This document shows, one piece after another, positions 33,799 through 45,436 of a stretch of 64,000 nt of DNA. Below the pieces are notes generated by a model. The model made no database searches, was not told where the DNA came from, and was given only the letters and a program-made list of their open reading frames with translations. A program made the translations under genes and the position numbers. Origin of the DNA: Agapanthus africanus (lineage: Eukaryota > Streptophyta > Magnoliopsida > Asparagales > Amaryllidaceae); contig CM057347.1 in assembly GCA_030015575.1 (NCBI GenBank), positions 405,078,248 to 405,142,247 on the forward strand, in the 5' to 3' direction. Numbering within the stretch: the first letter of the stretch is position 1; every line of letters starts with the position of its first letter.

Positions 33799-34605
33799 GT
33801 CCTGACTTTCTCGTAGATGGCCATTTCGCTATTATGGTCGTCTCGAACCTTTTGACCCGCTTCCCTTATAAGCTTGTCCATTTGTTCTTCGAACGACGGA
33901 CTGGGCATTTTCACGTCGGGAGCTCTTTCTGGTTCAGGGTTAGCATCTTCCCACTGAGCATCCCCTTCTTCATCAAAGTCATGTACGACGTAACAGTCGC
34001 GGAGTAGCTCCCGTTTCTTGGATTGAATATACCCAAGTCCGGTTGTTTCCATTCTCCCGTTGGGCAATTTCCGCTGAGTTCCAGGGACGTTCCAGATCCT
34101 GTCATAGAACTTAGCTCTCTGAGCGGTCTATTTGAAAGGTACGCCTTGGCGCCTTAACAGCCTTTTTAGTCCGTTCGAGTAATATCTGGGCAAACGGATG
34201 GGCTGGAGCCTGTCAAGTGTAGAATCCGCGCCGTGCCAGATTTCTTTCTCCACTTTGGTTTCCCGGATCGGTAGAATAGGATCGCCTTTTCATCTTCTCG
34301 CCTGGGAGGGACATAGAACCTTTGCAGCTCTTCCACATTGTAAGTATCAAGCGCGTCTAGTTCTTTATGATGCTTTGGCGGAACCGTGGCAACTTGCAAA
34401 CTTTGACCTTCACCAGCGATAGTTTGTATTGATGGCCGAGCAGAGAATATGGCATTGACCTCATCTTCTGAATCGCTGCCGAAGATAAGCATAGGAGCGG
34501 ACGGTCCCGGCTTGTTGTACTGGGGTGGCCCTAAATAAACTATCTCTTCCTCTTCCTTGGTATCACTCCCGAAGACCGGAAGGTAGGGATAGCTTTGTTC
34601 TCCGG
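33799..34605 (-). pseudogene. Gag-pol linker region of B, right of Copia X
   Basis: The minus-strand sequence encodes acidic, Pro-rich linker pieces such as PYLPVFGSDTKEEEEIVYLG and LIFGSDSEDEVNAI, between the protease region and the third zinc-knuckle module. No catalytic domain is seen. Reading is in more than one frame, so this part is broken. Confidence 0.6.
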
Positions 34606-36696
34606 TTAGTGACATCTCTCTGTGTCTTCAAAGTCTGGCAAGAAGTATTTTGCGTCTTCGTACTTACGGACTTCGTTCACGGAGAATGGGTTTAGCTCTC
34701 CTGTTACAGTATACTCGAGACCATCCTTGAAATACTTCATACACTGGTGTTGTGTAGAAATGATGATGTTGTACTCGTGTAACCAAGGCCGGCCGAGCAA
34801 AGCATTATAGCTGGTCTTGGCGTCAATGACATGAAATTTAATATCCATGATGAGTAGTCCGAAGCGTAACGTCATTATCACAGACCCGAGAGTCCATGAT
34901 GACTGAGAGTCAAAACCGGATATGGTGATTTTATAACGAGCGAGGTGCTGGACGCTCATGCAGATTTCCTTCAACACTCGCACGTTAAGGAGATTGACGG
35001 AAGCCCTATTGTCGACCAGGATTTTGCCTATCTTGATATCATGACAATATCCGGAGACATATAGGGGACGGTTGTGCTCGCACCTCCCGAGGAGGAGATC
35101 TTCATCGCCGAAGGTAATATCGGCTGTATGTTCTTCTTCCAGCTCGTCCTTCATTTTTTCTTCTGCGAGAAAAGCTTGGAATTGCTCTGGCTCTTGTAGC
35201 GCCTTGATTAGTGAGTCCTTTGCTTCTTTTGATAGTAAAAGAGCGTCGAGAATGCTGAGCTGCGAGGGTAACTTCCTCAAGTGTGCCAGAATGTTGTAGT
35301 CCACCTTACTTTTCCTTGGCGGGTCCTTGGCGGCCAGCTCCTTCATGACTTGGTCATCTAGGGCGATATCCTCAGAGACCTTTTCTTTTCCCTTATCTTT
35401 TCTATTTGCGGGTCCGAGATTCTTTTCGGGCAGCGTACAATTGCGCAGCTGAATATTTTCGCAGGTCTTCTCCTCTTCCTCTTTCCCCGAGGTGGATTTT
35501 TTGAAGAGAGGGCCAAGAGTCACCTCTTCATCGGAGTCGCTTTCGAACGTGAGAACTTGCGATCCCCCAGCGTTAACCATGCGACAGTTTCCGGTAGTTC
35601 TTCCACGCTCTTCGGTCATATTTCTTCGCTCCCGACGAGTTTTGTGTTTCATCCGCTTAAAATGTTGCCGGTGAGCAACATATCCCTGCCACCATCTTTT
35701 AAAAGCATCGCATTCTTCGGTAGGGTGGGAAATCTTTCGATGATATGAGCAGTAGCTAGGATGCATCTCTGCTTCACCGACAGTGTTTCCTTCGGAGGGT
35801 GGTAGCCTAATGCCCATCGATATGGCTTTAGCAAACCTTTTCCTCTTCTTGAACTTGTTTTTATTCGCGATGGATGTCCCTTGATTTGGCGGAATTGTCT
35901 CGACTCTTTCATCCAGTCGCCGGCGTTTGGCTTTTTCAAATATGGCCATCTCACGCTCCCGGTCAGATTTACTTTTCAGATGAATTTCATTTAGAAAGGC
36001 GTCAATCATTTCGTCTGTCGGCCACAGAAGTTCCGGTTCAGGCCCTGCCCCCAGTCTTTCGGTGCAAGGTGCTTCTTCCTCGTCTGTCGACGAGTGAGAG
36101 ATCACATGGCAACTTGCCACGTAATCTTCAGATTCATCCGACGAGTCTTCTCCATCATCTCCGTCTTCAAGGACGTGGCTGAGGAACTCTTGGAGTGTGA
36201 TTGGGGTCCGCGCCTTCTGGTTATACTCTTCTAGCGCGTCGATCTGTTTCTGCAGGTCCGTACGCTTGTCACCAGGCTTCACGGGCTTTTTGGATTTCTT
36301 CTTCTTTTTCGAAGATTTCGACGGCTGGGTGTGAGCACTTTGGCTATCACCACCAATCTTTGGAGTTGGGCGTGGCTTCAGCATCCCATCGATGATCTGG
36401 GGTTCCAGCGGATTCTTCCACCTGATTGCCGGGCATGTCTGGAGCCCATTCAGCATCCTTTTGGTTTTGGCTGAAAGAGCCACCTCCCATGGAGCTTCCT
36501 CAACAAAAGAGCACGTTGCCCCCGGTGTGTCCGTCTTCTTAGGAGTGTGCGGTTGTGGTGGGTTTATTTTCCACTTCTCAGACAGTGCAAACTTGCCTTG
36601 TAGGTACTGATCCTCGATCCATCCCTTAAAGACGAAGCAATCTTCGATTGGATGGCTTACCGTTTGGTGGTAAGGGCAATAATTGGGATTATTCAC
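34606..36696 (-). pseudogene. B polyprotein segment: two zinc-knuckle-like modules and aspartic protease
   Basis: The 696-residue stretch starts close to the first knuckle (NPNYCPYHQTVSHPIEDC, residues about 3-20), followed by a Lys-rich part (KSSKKKKKSKKPVKPGDKR, near 130). A second knuckle (HPSYCSYHRKISHPTEEC) lies around residue 315. The aspartic-protease fold is near residues 540-665, with LLGRCEHNRPLYVSGYCHDI, the active-site region and SYNALLGRPWLHEYN. This is capsid-to-protease sequence of a Tat gag-pol. Treated as a fossil. Confidence 0.8.
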
Positions 36697-36708
36697 TTCG
36701 TTGGGTTG

Positions 36709-36969
36709 TTATGGTCGGCTTGGATTCGGCAAATTGATAAGCCTGTTGTGCATCGCTAGTTCGAACAGCCTCTTCGTTTTATCCCGCGGGAATAAGTAAG
36801 GGCGCTTCATTTTCTCATTATAATAGCGCCGTCTCTCCTCCAATTGATCCGTTAGTCTTGGAGCACTGGGCTGCTGTTGGGTATTTGCAACGAAGGTCGC
36901 CTTCCCCTTACCTTTTTCGTTCCACGGCTCCGGCTTCGGAGGAGACGGTCTATGACCCATTTGATCCAT
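36709..36969 (-). pseudogene. Gag linker of B between capsid and first knuckle
   Basis: The minus-strand segment has RRYYNEKMKRPYLFPRDKT and LFELAMHNRLINLP. It resembles the part preceding the third knuckle (KISRAYSFPHNKTQKILDLV), showing that the duplicated gag unit is larger than the knuckle itself. Confidence 0.65.
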
Positions 36970-37865
36970 CTAGGCTAGCTTGTCGATTAAAGCCTGGAAC
37001 GTAGTCGGTTTGAAGAATATCATGAACTGTGAAATAGTTGCATGAGGGTCTAGGGTGCCCACGAACATGCCCACTGCTGGTACTTCTTCAATGCGCTGTT
37101 CGCACTTCGACCACAGGTTCCGCCATCGGATTGCGTACTGAACCCACGTCTCGCCCGGCTTCACCCTGGCATTGATCAATGCCGTTATTGGGGTGCGTTC
37201 ACTAGCACTTGCGAATTGCTGGGTGAACAACAACTCCATTTCCGCGAAAGTTTTGACGGAGTCATTTGGAAGTTCGGAGTACCACTCGAATGCCGTCTCC
37301 GATAAGCTGCCAACGAATTGGCGGAGCAAAAGTTTATCATCGCCACCGGTGTTGCCACAAAGAGCCCTGAACTGGGCGACATGTTGATGGGGATTGCCCG
37401 TCCCCTTGTACACATGGAATTTCGGGATCGTGTAGCCCGGCGGGTAATTTATCTGATCATACCAGCCTGGATATGGTCGTCCAGTTTTAACAATTTGCCC
37501 AGCTGCTTCATTCGCCTGGTGAACTCGTATCTGCTGAGCAATGTAGTCATCCAGGGCAGCTTTGGAGATTGTCTCCTCCTTGGCTGTTGACAGAGCCGAC
37601 AGAGGATTCATGTTTCTCCTCTGTCATCTTCAATTATTACTGGAGGATCTTCGGCTGGGGGATCCGGCTGGATCATCATGCCCACCATTTCTTGGAATAG
37701 AAGGGCCATTCGCTTTATATTGGCTGCTTGTTCCGCAGCCTCTTTGTCCTTCTTCTCAAGTATTTTCCGAAGGAATTCGGCATCAGTTTCTTGCTCATGG
37801 CGTTGCTCCGAGGATGCCTCTGGGATTTCTTTTGGCCCGGTGAGTGCGGCCATCGCAGTCATCAT
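36970..37865 (-). pseudogene. Gag capsid of Tat element B
   Basis: The minus-strand retrotransposon gag domain has YPPGYTIPKFHVYKGTGNPH, HVAQFRALCGNTGGDDKLLL, RQFVGSLSETAFEWYSELP and RVKPGETWVQYAIRWRNLW. These are the standard capsid blocks of Gypsy gag: the P-F-x-Y-G entry, the FxxSL..A..WY block and the later helices. The upstream piece (37608-37865) is acidic and helical. The protein would form the virus-like particle. Confidence 0.88.
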
Positions 37866-37868
37866 CTT

Positions 37869-39074
37869 CTAAAGCTTTTGCTGCTGCTCTTGAGCTTTTG
37901 TCACGGATCGCGTAAGCGGTCGATGACCTGTGGAAGCGCGGCTATCTTCTTTCCCGGATGCCATGTAGACGGTATGCACCACCATGCCCCCAGACTCGGG
38001 GCGTTTGGGCTCAGTGCCTTTAACATTTGTCAGAGGCATGAGGATTTTCTCCGGCCTTCTCCTCTTATGAGCGGTCGAAGTTGAGGGGGCCGTTGCAGTG
38101 GGCACCCAAGTAGCCGTCGCCTTCTGTGGCTTAACGAGACGGTTTTCTTCCTGTCGGACTTTCAGCTTCTTCTGCCGGCGGGGATAGTCTTGATCAACCA
38201 CCGACTCTCGGACTTGTCGCCAGATTTTGTAAACTTTAGAAGACAGTCGTTGAGGGGACTGTTCCGGCTTCATTTATGTGATAGTCTCCATCGGCAGCGG
38301 AGATCTTTTTAGTACGGCGGTAGGCGAATTCCTGCGCACCTTATTCAGCAGCTTAAAGCTGTTCCTGGTTGGAACAGCAGCATTAACTTCCACCGTTGGA
38401 GCTGGTGGAGTTAGCCCAGAGGGGGAGTTGCCCCCGGCCTTCCTTACTCGGCGCCAGTGGCGACGTCGAGCGTGTTGAGCCGTTGGTGTTGGTTCAGTGA
38501 TGGGAATGACTTTGTCTTGCCCCCTATCCAGGTGAGGGGCTGTTGCTGGCGTCAGCCTCTTGAAGACTGATGTCCGTTGAGAAGCGGTATCCAACCGGTC
38601 AAAAACAGACTTCTGAGCAGGGACGGGAACCGTAGTGGGAGCCGGAACAGCCAGTCTTGTAAAAACTGACCCTTTGGTAGGAGAAACCGCCTTGACGACT
38701 TCAGGAGAAGGGATGGCTATCCTCTTCGGAACAACCTTTTCTGGGATTGCAGGCTTCAACATGAGCCCACAGGAACTTTGGCCCAATCTGGAGAAGACCG
38801 AGGTGCTGGAGCTGGGCGACCCGTTGAAAGAGGCCGCAATAGTTGTAAGCCGATCAAAGACCGACTTCTTGGGAGCTTCTGGCGTTGGCACAGGAACTGT
38901 GAAGCTCGTTGGCGGGAGCATGGTCACAAAGAATAAACCAGTGGTGGCCTGAGTGACCTGTTCCACCGGCATCGTGAACAGGGAGGCCGCTTGGGGCCCG
39001 TAAGCTACACCTCCAGGTGAGGCGGAGCGTAGGTTGCAGTTGCAGTTGGAACATCTTGCACAAGTGGACGCCAT
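37869..39074 (-). pseudogene. B leader ORFs with a repeated S-V-F-x-R-L motif
   Basis: The minus-strand reading between the primer site and gag encodes a Pro/Ser/Thr-rich protein in which KSVFDRL, TSVFSRL, GSVFTRL, KSVFDRL and TSVFKRL recur about every 25-40 residues (38274-39074). A second segment (37869-38273) is basic and ends near gag. The motif also occurs in C. A role as a gag extension or adaptor peptide is inference. Confidence 0.65.
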
Positions 39075-39199
39075 TGATTCTTTGCTTTTTCAGCAAGCAA
39101 AACGCCAAACCTTAGTACCTCGAACCCAAGGGCAATCATCAGCAAACCGCGATTAGTTCGCGAACACGACACACGAAGTGTGGAGTGGAAAGAGGAAAA

Positions 39200-39218
39200 G
39201 GTCCCACCGGGCGTGCCA
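39200..39218 (-). promoter_or_regulatory. Primer-binding site of B
   Basis: The minus strand reads TGGCACGCCCGGTGGGACC, five bases (GATTC) from the LTR end at 39224. Sites of this type are common in Tat-lineage elements. C has the identical site. Confidence 0.85.
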
Positions 39219-39779
39219 GAATCTGTTCCCCTCCGAAAGACACGGCGGAGACGCGGCGAACGTCTCACCTGAAATTCGGGGCAGATGTTAATTGGTGCTA
39301 TCCGTCCACCTCTCCGAAGATACCAAGTTGATTTATGGCACCATGCATCGAAGGTTTAAACGGATGCGGCCGATGTAGCAGACTTCGTCAGATTCCTCCT
39401 CGGTTGAGGGTTTTTTGATTGTGGGGACGCTCTTCCCTGCAGGCGTAAGCCCCTGCAGTTAATTACGCTACCGCATTGCGGTAACAACTTTCTCCTTCTC
39501 CAGATGGTCACTTCGTGTCGTGGGTGTTTGTTTTATGTTTGGTTGTCCGTGGATTGTATAAGGAGACTAAGTTATATTGTCTCCCGTAGGGCGTGGACTA
39601 GTCCAAATCCGTATCTTTCTTAGATTTGGGTTTGGGGGGTTTGGGTTTAAGGATACGTTAGCCTTATTTGAGACTAAGATCAACTTAAACGTTTGTTAAG
39701 GATACGTTAGTCTCATTTTAGACTAAGATCAACTTAACGGGATTGTGTAGATCCAACAAGAGAGCAATTGGGCTCTATT

Positions 39780-40725
39780 GTTTAGTTTAGTGATATTGCG
39801 GTCGATTATTAGTTTAAGGAAATTACGGTCCATTGGTAGTTTAAGGACATCCCGGTCCAATGTTAGTTTTAAGACATCGCGGTCGAGGTTAAGGACATCA
39901 TAGTCCATGGATTTAAGGACTCCACAGTCCGTTGTTAGTTTAAAGATATCACGGTCGAGGTTAAGGACATCATAGTCCGTGGGTTTAAGGACTCCACAGT
40001 CTATTGTTAGTTTTAAGACATCACGGTCGAGATTAAGGACATCATAGTCCATGGGTTTAGGGACCCCACAGTCCGTTGTTAGTTTTAAAACATCACGGTC
40101 GAGCTTAAGGACATCATAGTCCATGAGTTTAAGGACCTCAGAGTCCAATTTTAGTTTTAAGACATCACGGTCGAGGTTAAGGACATCATAGTCCATGAGT
40201 TCAAGGACCCCACAGTCCAATTTTAGTTTTAAGACATCACGGTCGAGGTTAAGGACATCATAGTCCATGAGTTTAAGGACCCCACAGTCCAATTTTAGTT
40301 TTAAGACATCACGGTCGAGGTTAAGGACATCATAGTCCATGAGTTTAAGGACCCCACGGTCCAATTTTAGTTTTAAGACATTACGGTCGAGGTTAAGGAC
40401 ATCATAGTCCATGATTTTAAGGACCCCACAGTCCAATTTTAATTTTAAGACATCACGGTCGAGGTTAAGGATATCATAGTCCATGAGTTTAAGGACCCGA
40501 CAGTCCAATTTTAGTTTTAAGACATCACGGTCTAGGTTAAGGACATCATAGTCCATGAGTTTAAGGACCCGACAGTCCAATTTTAGTTTTAAGACATCAC
40601 GATCGAGGTTAAGGATATCATAGTCCATGAGTTTAAGGACCCGACAGTCCAATTTTAGTTTTAAGACATCACGATCGAGGTTAAGGACATCATAGAACAT
40701 GAGTTTAAGGACCCCACAGTCCATG
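39780..40725. repeat. 24-bp monomers in 72-bp units, 5' LTR of B
   Basis: About thirteen 72-bp units are present, each of three hairpin-bearing 24-bp monomers. Neighbouring units at 40150-40700 are nearly identical to each other, a sign of recent local expansion. By position they would be transcribed into the RNA leader. Confidence 0.95.
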
Positions 40726-41799
40726 ACATGTGTGGTTATCGGGACCCGTCACCTCTTTGATGACGTTGAAGAATTACAATGACAAATATCAAAGGAGTGA
40801 AGAGATGTACCCTTGAATCAGGATGAGTTGGTTAAAAGAGCAGATGTGCTCAATCCAATACAAGTTCAGGACTTATGGCCAGAATTGGGCTAAGTCCAGT
40901 TAAAAATGTTTAACATTTTATTTTTGTTCTGGCCATTAGGCCTTTATTTGGGCTCTGCCCTTTTAATAATGCTAAGCTTTGGTTACTGACATTTTTTTGT
41001 CTTCATCAGAACAAGTTGTGTTCTGACAGTGCGCCACGTGGCACGCCAGGCGCTTTGCGCCAGTTAAAGAGCGCATTGCGCTTCTGTCAGGAAGCGCACA
41101 CGAAGAGGACACGTGTCGCGCTTAGCGCTGAGCGCTAGTTTGTTAGCGCATTGCGTTTTTAGTTTATGAGCGCGTTGCGCTAGTCTGTTGGCACACCAGT
41201 GAGTGACACGTGGCGCGCTTGGCGCTGAGCGCTAGCCCATGAGCGCAATGCTCTATTTCAGAAGCGCAAAGCGCATATTGTGTCTCTGGTTGACACGTGG
41301 CATGTTTTGGCGCTGAGCGCCGATCCATGGAGCGCAAGAGCGCAGTTCATGAGTGCAAGGCACTTTTCAATAGCGCAAAGCACATCTGATCAATTTTAAG
41401 ATCAAAGAACAGATTTATGTTCTTCAAAGAAGGCTTTGCCTCAAGATCCAAGAACAAAAGTTCTTGTTTTTTTATAAAAGGCTCTGCCTTTTATAGATCA
41501 AAGATCTGTAAACGAAGTAAAAATACTTCTTTTGTTATTATTTTCTTTATGATTAGATCTTTTGATCTTTTGCTTTTAAATCAAAGACCTTGGTCTTTTT
41601 TATAGATCTAAGATCATTTTAGAAGATGATTCTTCTTTTTACGAGATGCTTTCATCTCTATTATTCAAGAACATGGATCTTTTTACCTTGAAGATGAAGA
41701 AAAATCTTCTTTTTCTTGAGAGCTTGCTCTTCTTTTTCTCCAAGTTTGGAGAGGGTTTTTCTCTCTCTTTATGTATGTCAAGACTTGAAGTCTAGGGGC

Positions 41800-41809
41800 C
41801 TTTATATAG
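41800..41809 (-). promoter_or_regulatory. TATA box of the B 5' LTR
   Basis: The minus strand reads CTATATAAAG in the same context as the other LTR. It would drive B's genomic RNA. CACGTG motifs lie upstream at 42070-42270. Confidence 0.75.
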
Positions 41810-42355
41810 GGCCAATTGATTTGATAAATCAGTTTTGAGAGATCTTTCTCTGATTGATTTGGGAATATTTCCCACCGATGGATCTTTGATCCTAAGGCTT
41901 CTGTTTTACAGAAGATAATTTTCTTGTTTTAATAAAATTGGAAAGATCTTTCCATAACAGAATTTTAGTTCTGATTAATTAATAATTTATTATTAGTAGA
42001 TCTTTAGATCTGACGGTGGGGGAATTTTAATTCCAGCGCTGCCGCACTTTGCGCTAGCGCACCTGTGTTAGACACGTGGCGCGCAGCGCAACTGCACTAG
42101 CGCACCTGTGTTTGACATGTGGCGCGCAGCGCAGAGCGCCGAATCTGAAGCGTTGCTTCAACTTTTTAAATTTTGAATTTTGAAACAGAGCTTTGCTCTG
42201 ATGGGGTGCGCTGCCTAGGGCGCAGCGCCCCTGGCGCTGGTGTGTCTGCTTTTGACACGTGGCGCGCAGCGCGCAGCGCACAGAATCTGAAGCGTTGCTT
42301 CAATTTTTGAATTTTTGAAATTCAAAGCAGAGCTTTGCTCTGATTGGGGGAAACA

Positions 42356-42360
42356 ACAGT
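42356..42360. other. Target-site duplication of element B (ACAGT), right copy
   Basis: ACAGT here matches 5931-5935, directly outside both ends of B. Confidence 0.95.
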
Positions 42361-45339
42361 AACATAAATATGGAACAGTGAAGGGTAAAAGCATATGTGA
42401 CGTGCAGTGAGTTATCTGAACTAAATAATGGGTTAACAACTCTTAATTCTGTGAAATCAATTTAATGAATCGTCGATGTAACTCAATAGTATCCCGTGCG
42501 TATCCGGGACCATGGTCCAGACTCTCGGGACTGAATCCGAGACGTGCCGCTGAGCACAAACAGGAAATATGTACAGACGAATGATGTCAGCAATATCATC
42601 CCGGGACTGGCCTACCCCCCAAAACTGATCAGTATAAACGTCGAACCGTTGAGTTACAAGTCAGGTTTCATCATTGATTTCCCCATACCCCCAAGTTATG
42701 TGTTCAAGTCAGGTATTGATAAGCCTGAAGCTAATGCCAATACAGGAATCAAGCAGGAACATGTTTGTCTATACAGACAACAGGATATGTCCATCGGGAC
42801 AACATGTCAGGATTGTCGGCATTAGAAACAGGATCAGGTAACATGTCAAGTAGTGATATATCAGGTCATGTCAGGTAGTATACAAGTATCAAGTCATGTC
42901 AAGTAATGGACAATAAAAGCATGGATGTACAAATATTTATCAGGGATTGCCACATTACTATGTAGTGTGAACAATATCAGGTATGGAGTACTAATATAAC
43001 AATAAAATGAATTAATGTGACATAGTATGTGAATAGGTATAAAATCAATGGATGCACAGTTATCGATTAGGGTTACATTTATAGTTCCAATACTAATTAT
43101 GATGCACTTTATTAAACATGGGGTGTTAATGTAACAATATTATATATTAATGTGATCTGTAGATATAGCTATATGTATATTATATGATATGGATGTGAAC
43201 GAGTATGCGAAAACTGTAAAACTTTAATATAGATGTATAATGTGATAAACGGGTAACATTTGATTTATATGGATGCGTAATACTATACCTAACATGTAGC
43301 AAGATGATTTAGTATGCGACTAGACATGTAAACAATGATACAAACGCACACGGACGTCATATAACCGTAAAATGATAAACTGACAAATGCGGTATGCACA
43401 CCTAAATAATGTGAAATGGAAATATTCAATTGAATACAGTATATTGTAGTATAGTATGTAACAAGATAAGTTTGTATGCACTAAATAGGAAATAGATTGT
43501 ACGGACGCATACGGATGTCCGAAAACGGTAAAACATGCCGAAATGATAATGTGGATGCATAACTAATCATTATGGAGTGTTATTATTCAAATGGTTATAG
43601 AATATAGTAATATAGCATGTAGCAAGATTAACTTGCCTCGATGGATCACGATACGGATACGCGCGGCACGTCCAACGTCGGTAAAATGTCGCAACACACG
43701 CACGGCACACGGGACGGGTCCAAGCAAAGCAAGAGGGTGATCATGCAGGTAAGGTACATCCTCTAGGTCGTCTGGATCGGCAGCGACGTCACGGCTCCGG
43801 CGAACTATGAAAATACAGGTCCAAGATTTAAAGAAAAGAAAAAGAAAAGAAGAGAAGAAGAGGAAGAAGAAAGGAGAAGGAAGAGGGATTGGCATACTGG
43901 GTTTTGTGGTTGTCAGGTAGCAGAGAGGAGGTGATGGTGTCAACGGCGGTGAACGGAGCTCCGACGATCTAGGGTTTGGTGTTAGGGTTATGCTAGGGTT
44001 AGGTTTGGTTCGTTTGCTGTGTTGGCTGGGGATGCATGGTTGGTGTAGGAGAGAACAGAGGAGAGGGAGGAGAGGAGAGGGAGGAGATGGCGATGGGTCA
44101 TCGGCGACGATGGAGTGAGGTGGCGGTGCAGATTTAAATGGGTGCAGGGTGTGTGCAGGGCTGAGTCAGGATTGGTGGCGGTGGTGTCAGGAGAGAGTGG
44201 AGAAGATAGATGAGGTTGTGGAGGCGACGACGAGGTCGTCGGTGGCGAGGTGCCGGGGCAGGGAGATGGGTGCGAGCGAGGGCAGTCGGGGTTCTTAGGT
44301 TTGGGGCTTGGGATCTTGGGGAGAAGGAGATAGGAAGGTGAGAAGGTGGTTGTGGAGAAGAGGAGGCGAGGTCGAGGGAAAATGAGAGGAGGCGGCAGAG
44401 TTAGGGTTACGGTTGTGTGCGCGGCAGTATGGGTTTAAAAAGAAAAATAACGAAGAAGAAGGGATGAAGGAGGGAGGTGATGCTAAGGAGAGAAGGGAGG
44501 TGATGGGAAATGAGAAATGTACAGTATATACGATAAGAGAGAGAGAGAAAGAGGGAGAGAGAGAGAAAGAAGAGAGAGAGAGAGGGAAAGTTTGTTAAAA
44601 GATTTTAATAAAATACTTATTATAAAGAAAGAGAGAGCTGTGAGATAAAGGGTTAGTTTAAGAAATTAATATATAAAATATATGAAGAAGGACAGAGAGA
44701 GAGAGTTGTGCTGTTGCAAACAGAAAAGATTTCCATTAAAAAATATTTAAAAGATTTTAGCCAAAGTAACGGTTGTAAATATTAATATATAATATTAGTA
44801 AAATATTTAATATTTGGCTAATACAAAAATATGCCCGGGTCGGGTCTAAAAATTCAGTTTTGAAATACGAAAAATATATGCGACGGCCAAATTTAAAAAT
44901 GAATGCTCGGGTAATGAAAATGCATACCCCCAAGAACGGATGCACGTACGTGCGCGTAGCCATCCAAACAAGTCCGTTTCACTGAACGGGACGAGAATAA
45001 GATGCTCGGATGCTACCACAGGGTTAGGGGTATCGTGCATGCCATGTTATGTATTTTTAAATTATTTTACGTGACTTAAAATGTTATATGGTAAAAGATG
45101 CAATGCCAGATAAAATGCCAGTATGCAGTACTCATGAAAGTGCACATGTCTATGCAACAAGTCAGGATAAACCATAATATGAACCAAGACAAGTTCCAAG
45201 CAAGCGGGTCGGGTCGAAAGCTAATACTAAAACAGATGTCAGATGTAATATTTGCACCCAAAATACGGTAAATCAGTAAAATACGATAAATAAAGAAATA
45301 CGTGAACTGAAATTGCTATAAATGAACTAGGGTATTACA
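42361..45339 (-). repeat. 3' LTR of element A, second part
   Basis: It continues the LTR cut at 5935 and aligns with 49205-52148 of the right LTR. It ends GTATTACA, so the minus-strand LTR starts TGTAATACCC as is common in plant Gypsy elements. It includes a purine-rich tract (43825-43885) and a GA-rich microsatellite (44530-44592). No gene is supported. Confidence 0.9.
44530..44592. repeat. GA-rich microsatellite
   Basis: This is a GAGA-type run in the A LTR. The matching place in the other LTR (51364-51384) is shorter and ends in a run of 11 G. Confidence 0.9.
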
Positions 45340-45400
45340 TTATACCCAACTACAAAAAGAATTTCGTCCTCAAAATTCTAAGAACAAGAAAAGATAAACA
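45340..45400 (-). other. Polypurine-tract region of A
   Basis: The minus strand reads GAGGACGAAATTCTTTTTG followed by TAGTTGGGTATAA and then the LTR start. The 'gaggacgaaattc' block is the usual marker just before the 3' LTR of plant chromoviruses. Confidence 0.7.
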
Positions 45401-45436
45401 ATCAAGAAACTACAAGAATAAGTGTGGAAACCTCTG

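Larger units (their letters stand above)
5936..42355 (-). mobile_element. Element B: Ty3/Gypsy Tat-lineage element, broken, with two nested insertions
   Basis: The ends are TGTT...AACA with duplication ACAGT at 5931-5935 and 42356-42360. From right to left the order is 5' LTR (39224-42355), primer site, leader ORFs, gag, protease, RT, RNase H, a second RNase H, integrase, a long repeat-rich 3' region with an antisense gene, and the 3' LTR (5936-8943). A second, plant-type RNase H and an antisense ORF are hallmarks of the Tat lineage (Grande, Retand, Ogre relatives). Removing C and X leaves about 20.6 kb, very long for an LTR element. It has several breaks in the coding region. LTRs differ by roughly 5% by eye, suggesting about two million years. 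Confidence 0.92.
39224..42355 (-). repeat. 5' LTR of Tat element B
   Basis: The 3132-bp LTR starts TGTTCCCC and ends GAAACA, followed by the duplication ACAGT. It has the same module order as 5936-8943. It has more 72-bp units and fewer GCGC/G-box units than the 3' copy. Confidence 0.92.

Noticed and set aside
43587-43943. Minus-strand frame of 118 codons in the A LTR, also at 50406-50762
   Set aside because: It lies in LTR sequence over a purine-rich tract, giving Phe/Ser/Leu-rich low-complexity protein. It is present in both LTRs only because they are copies.
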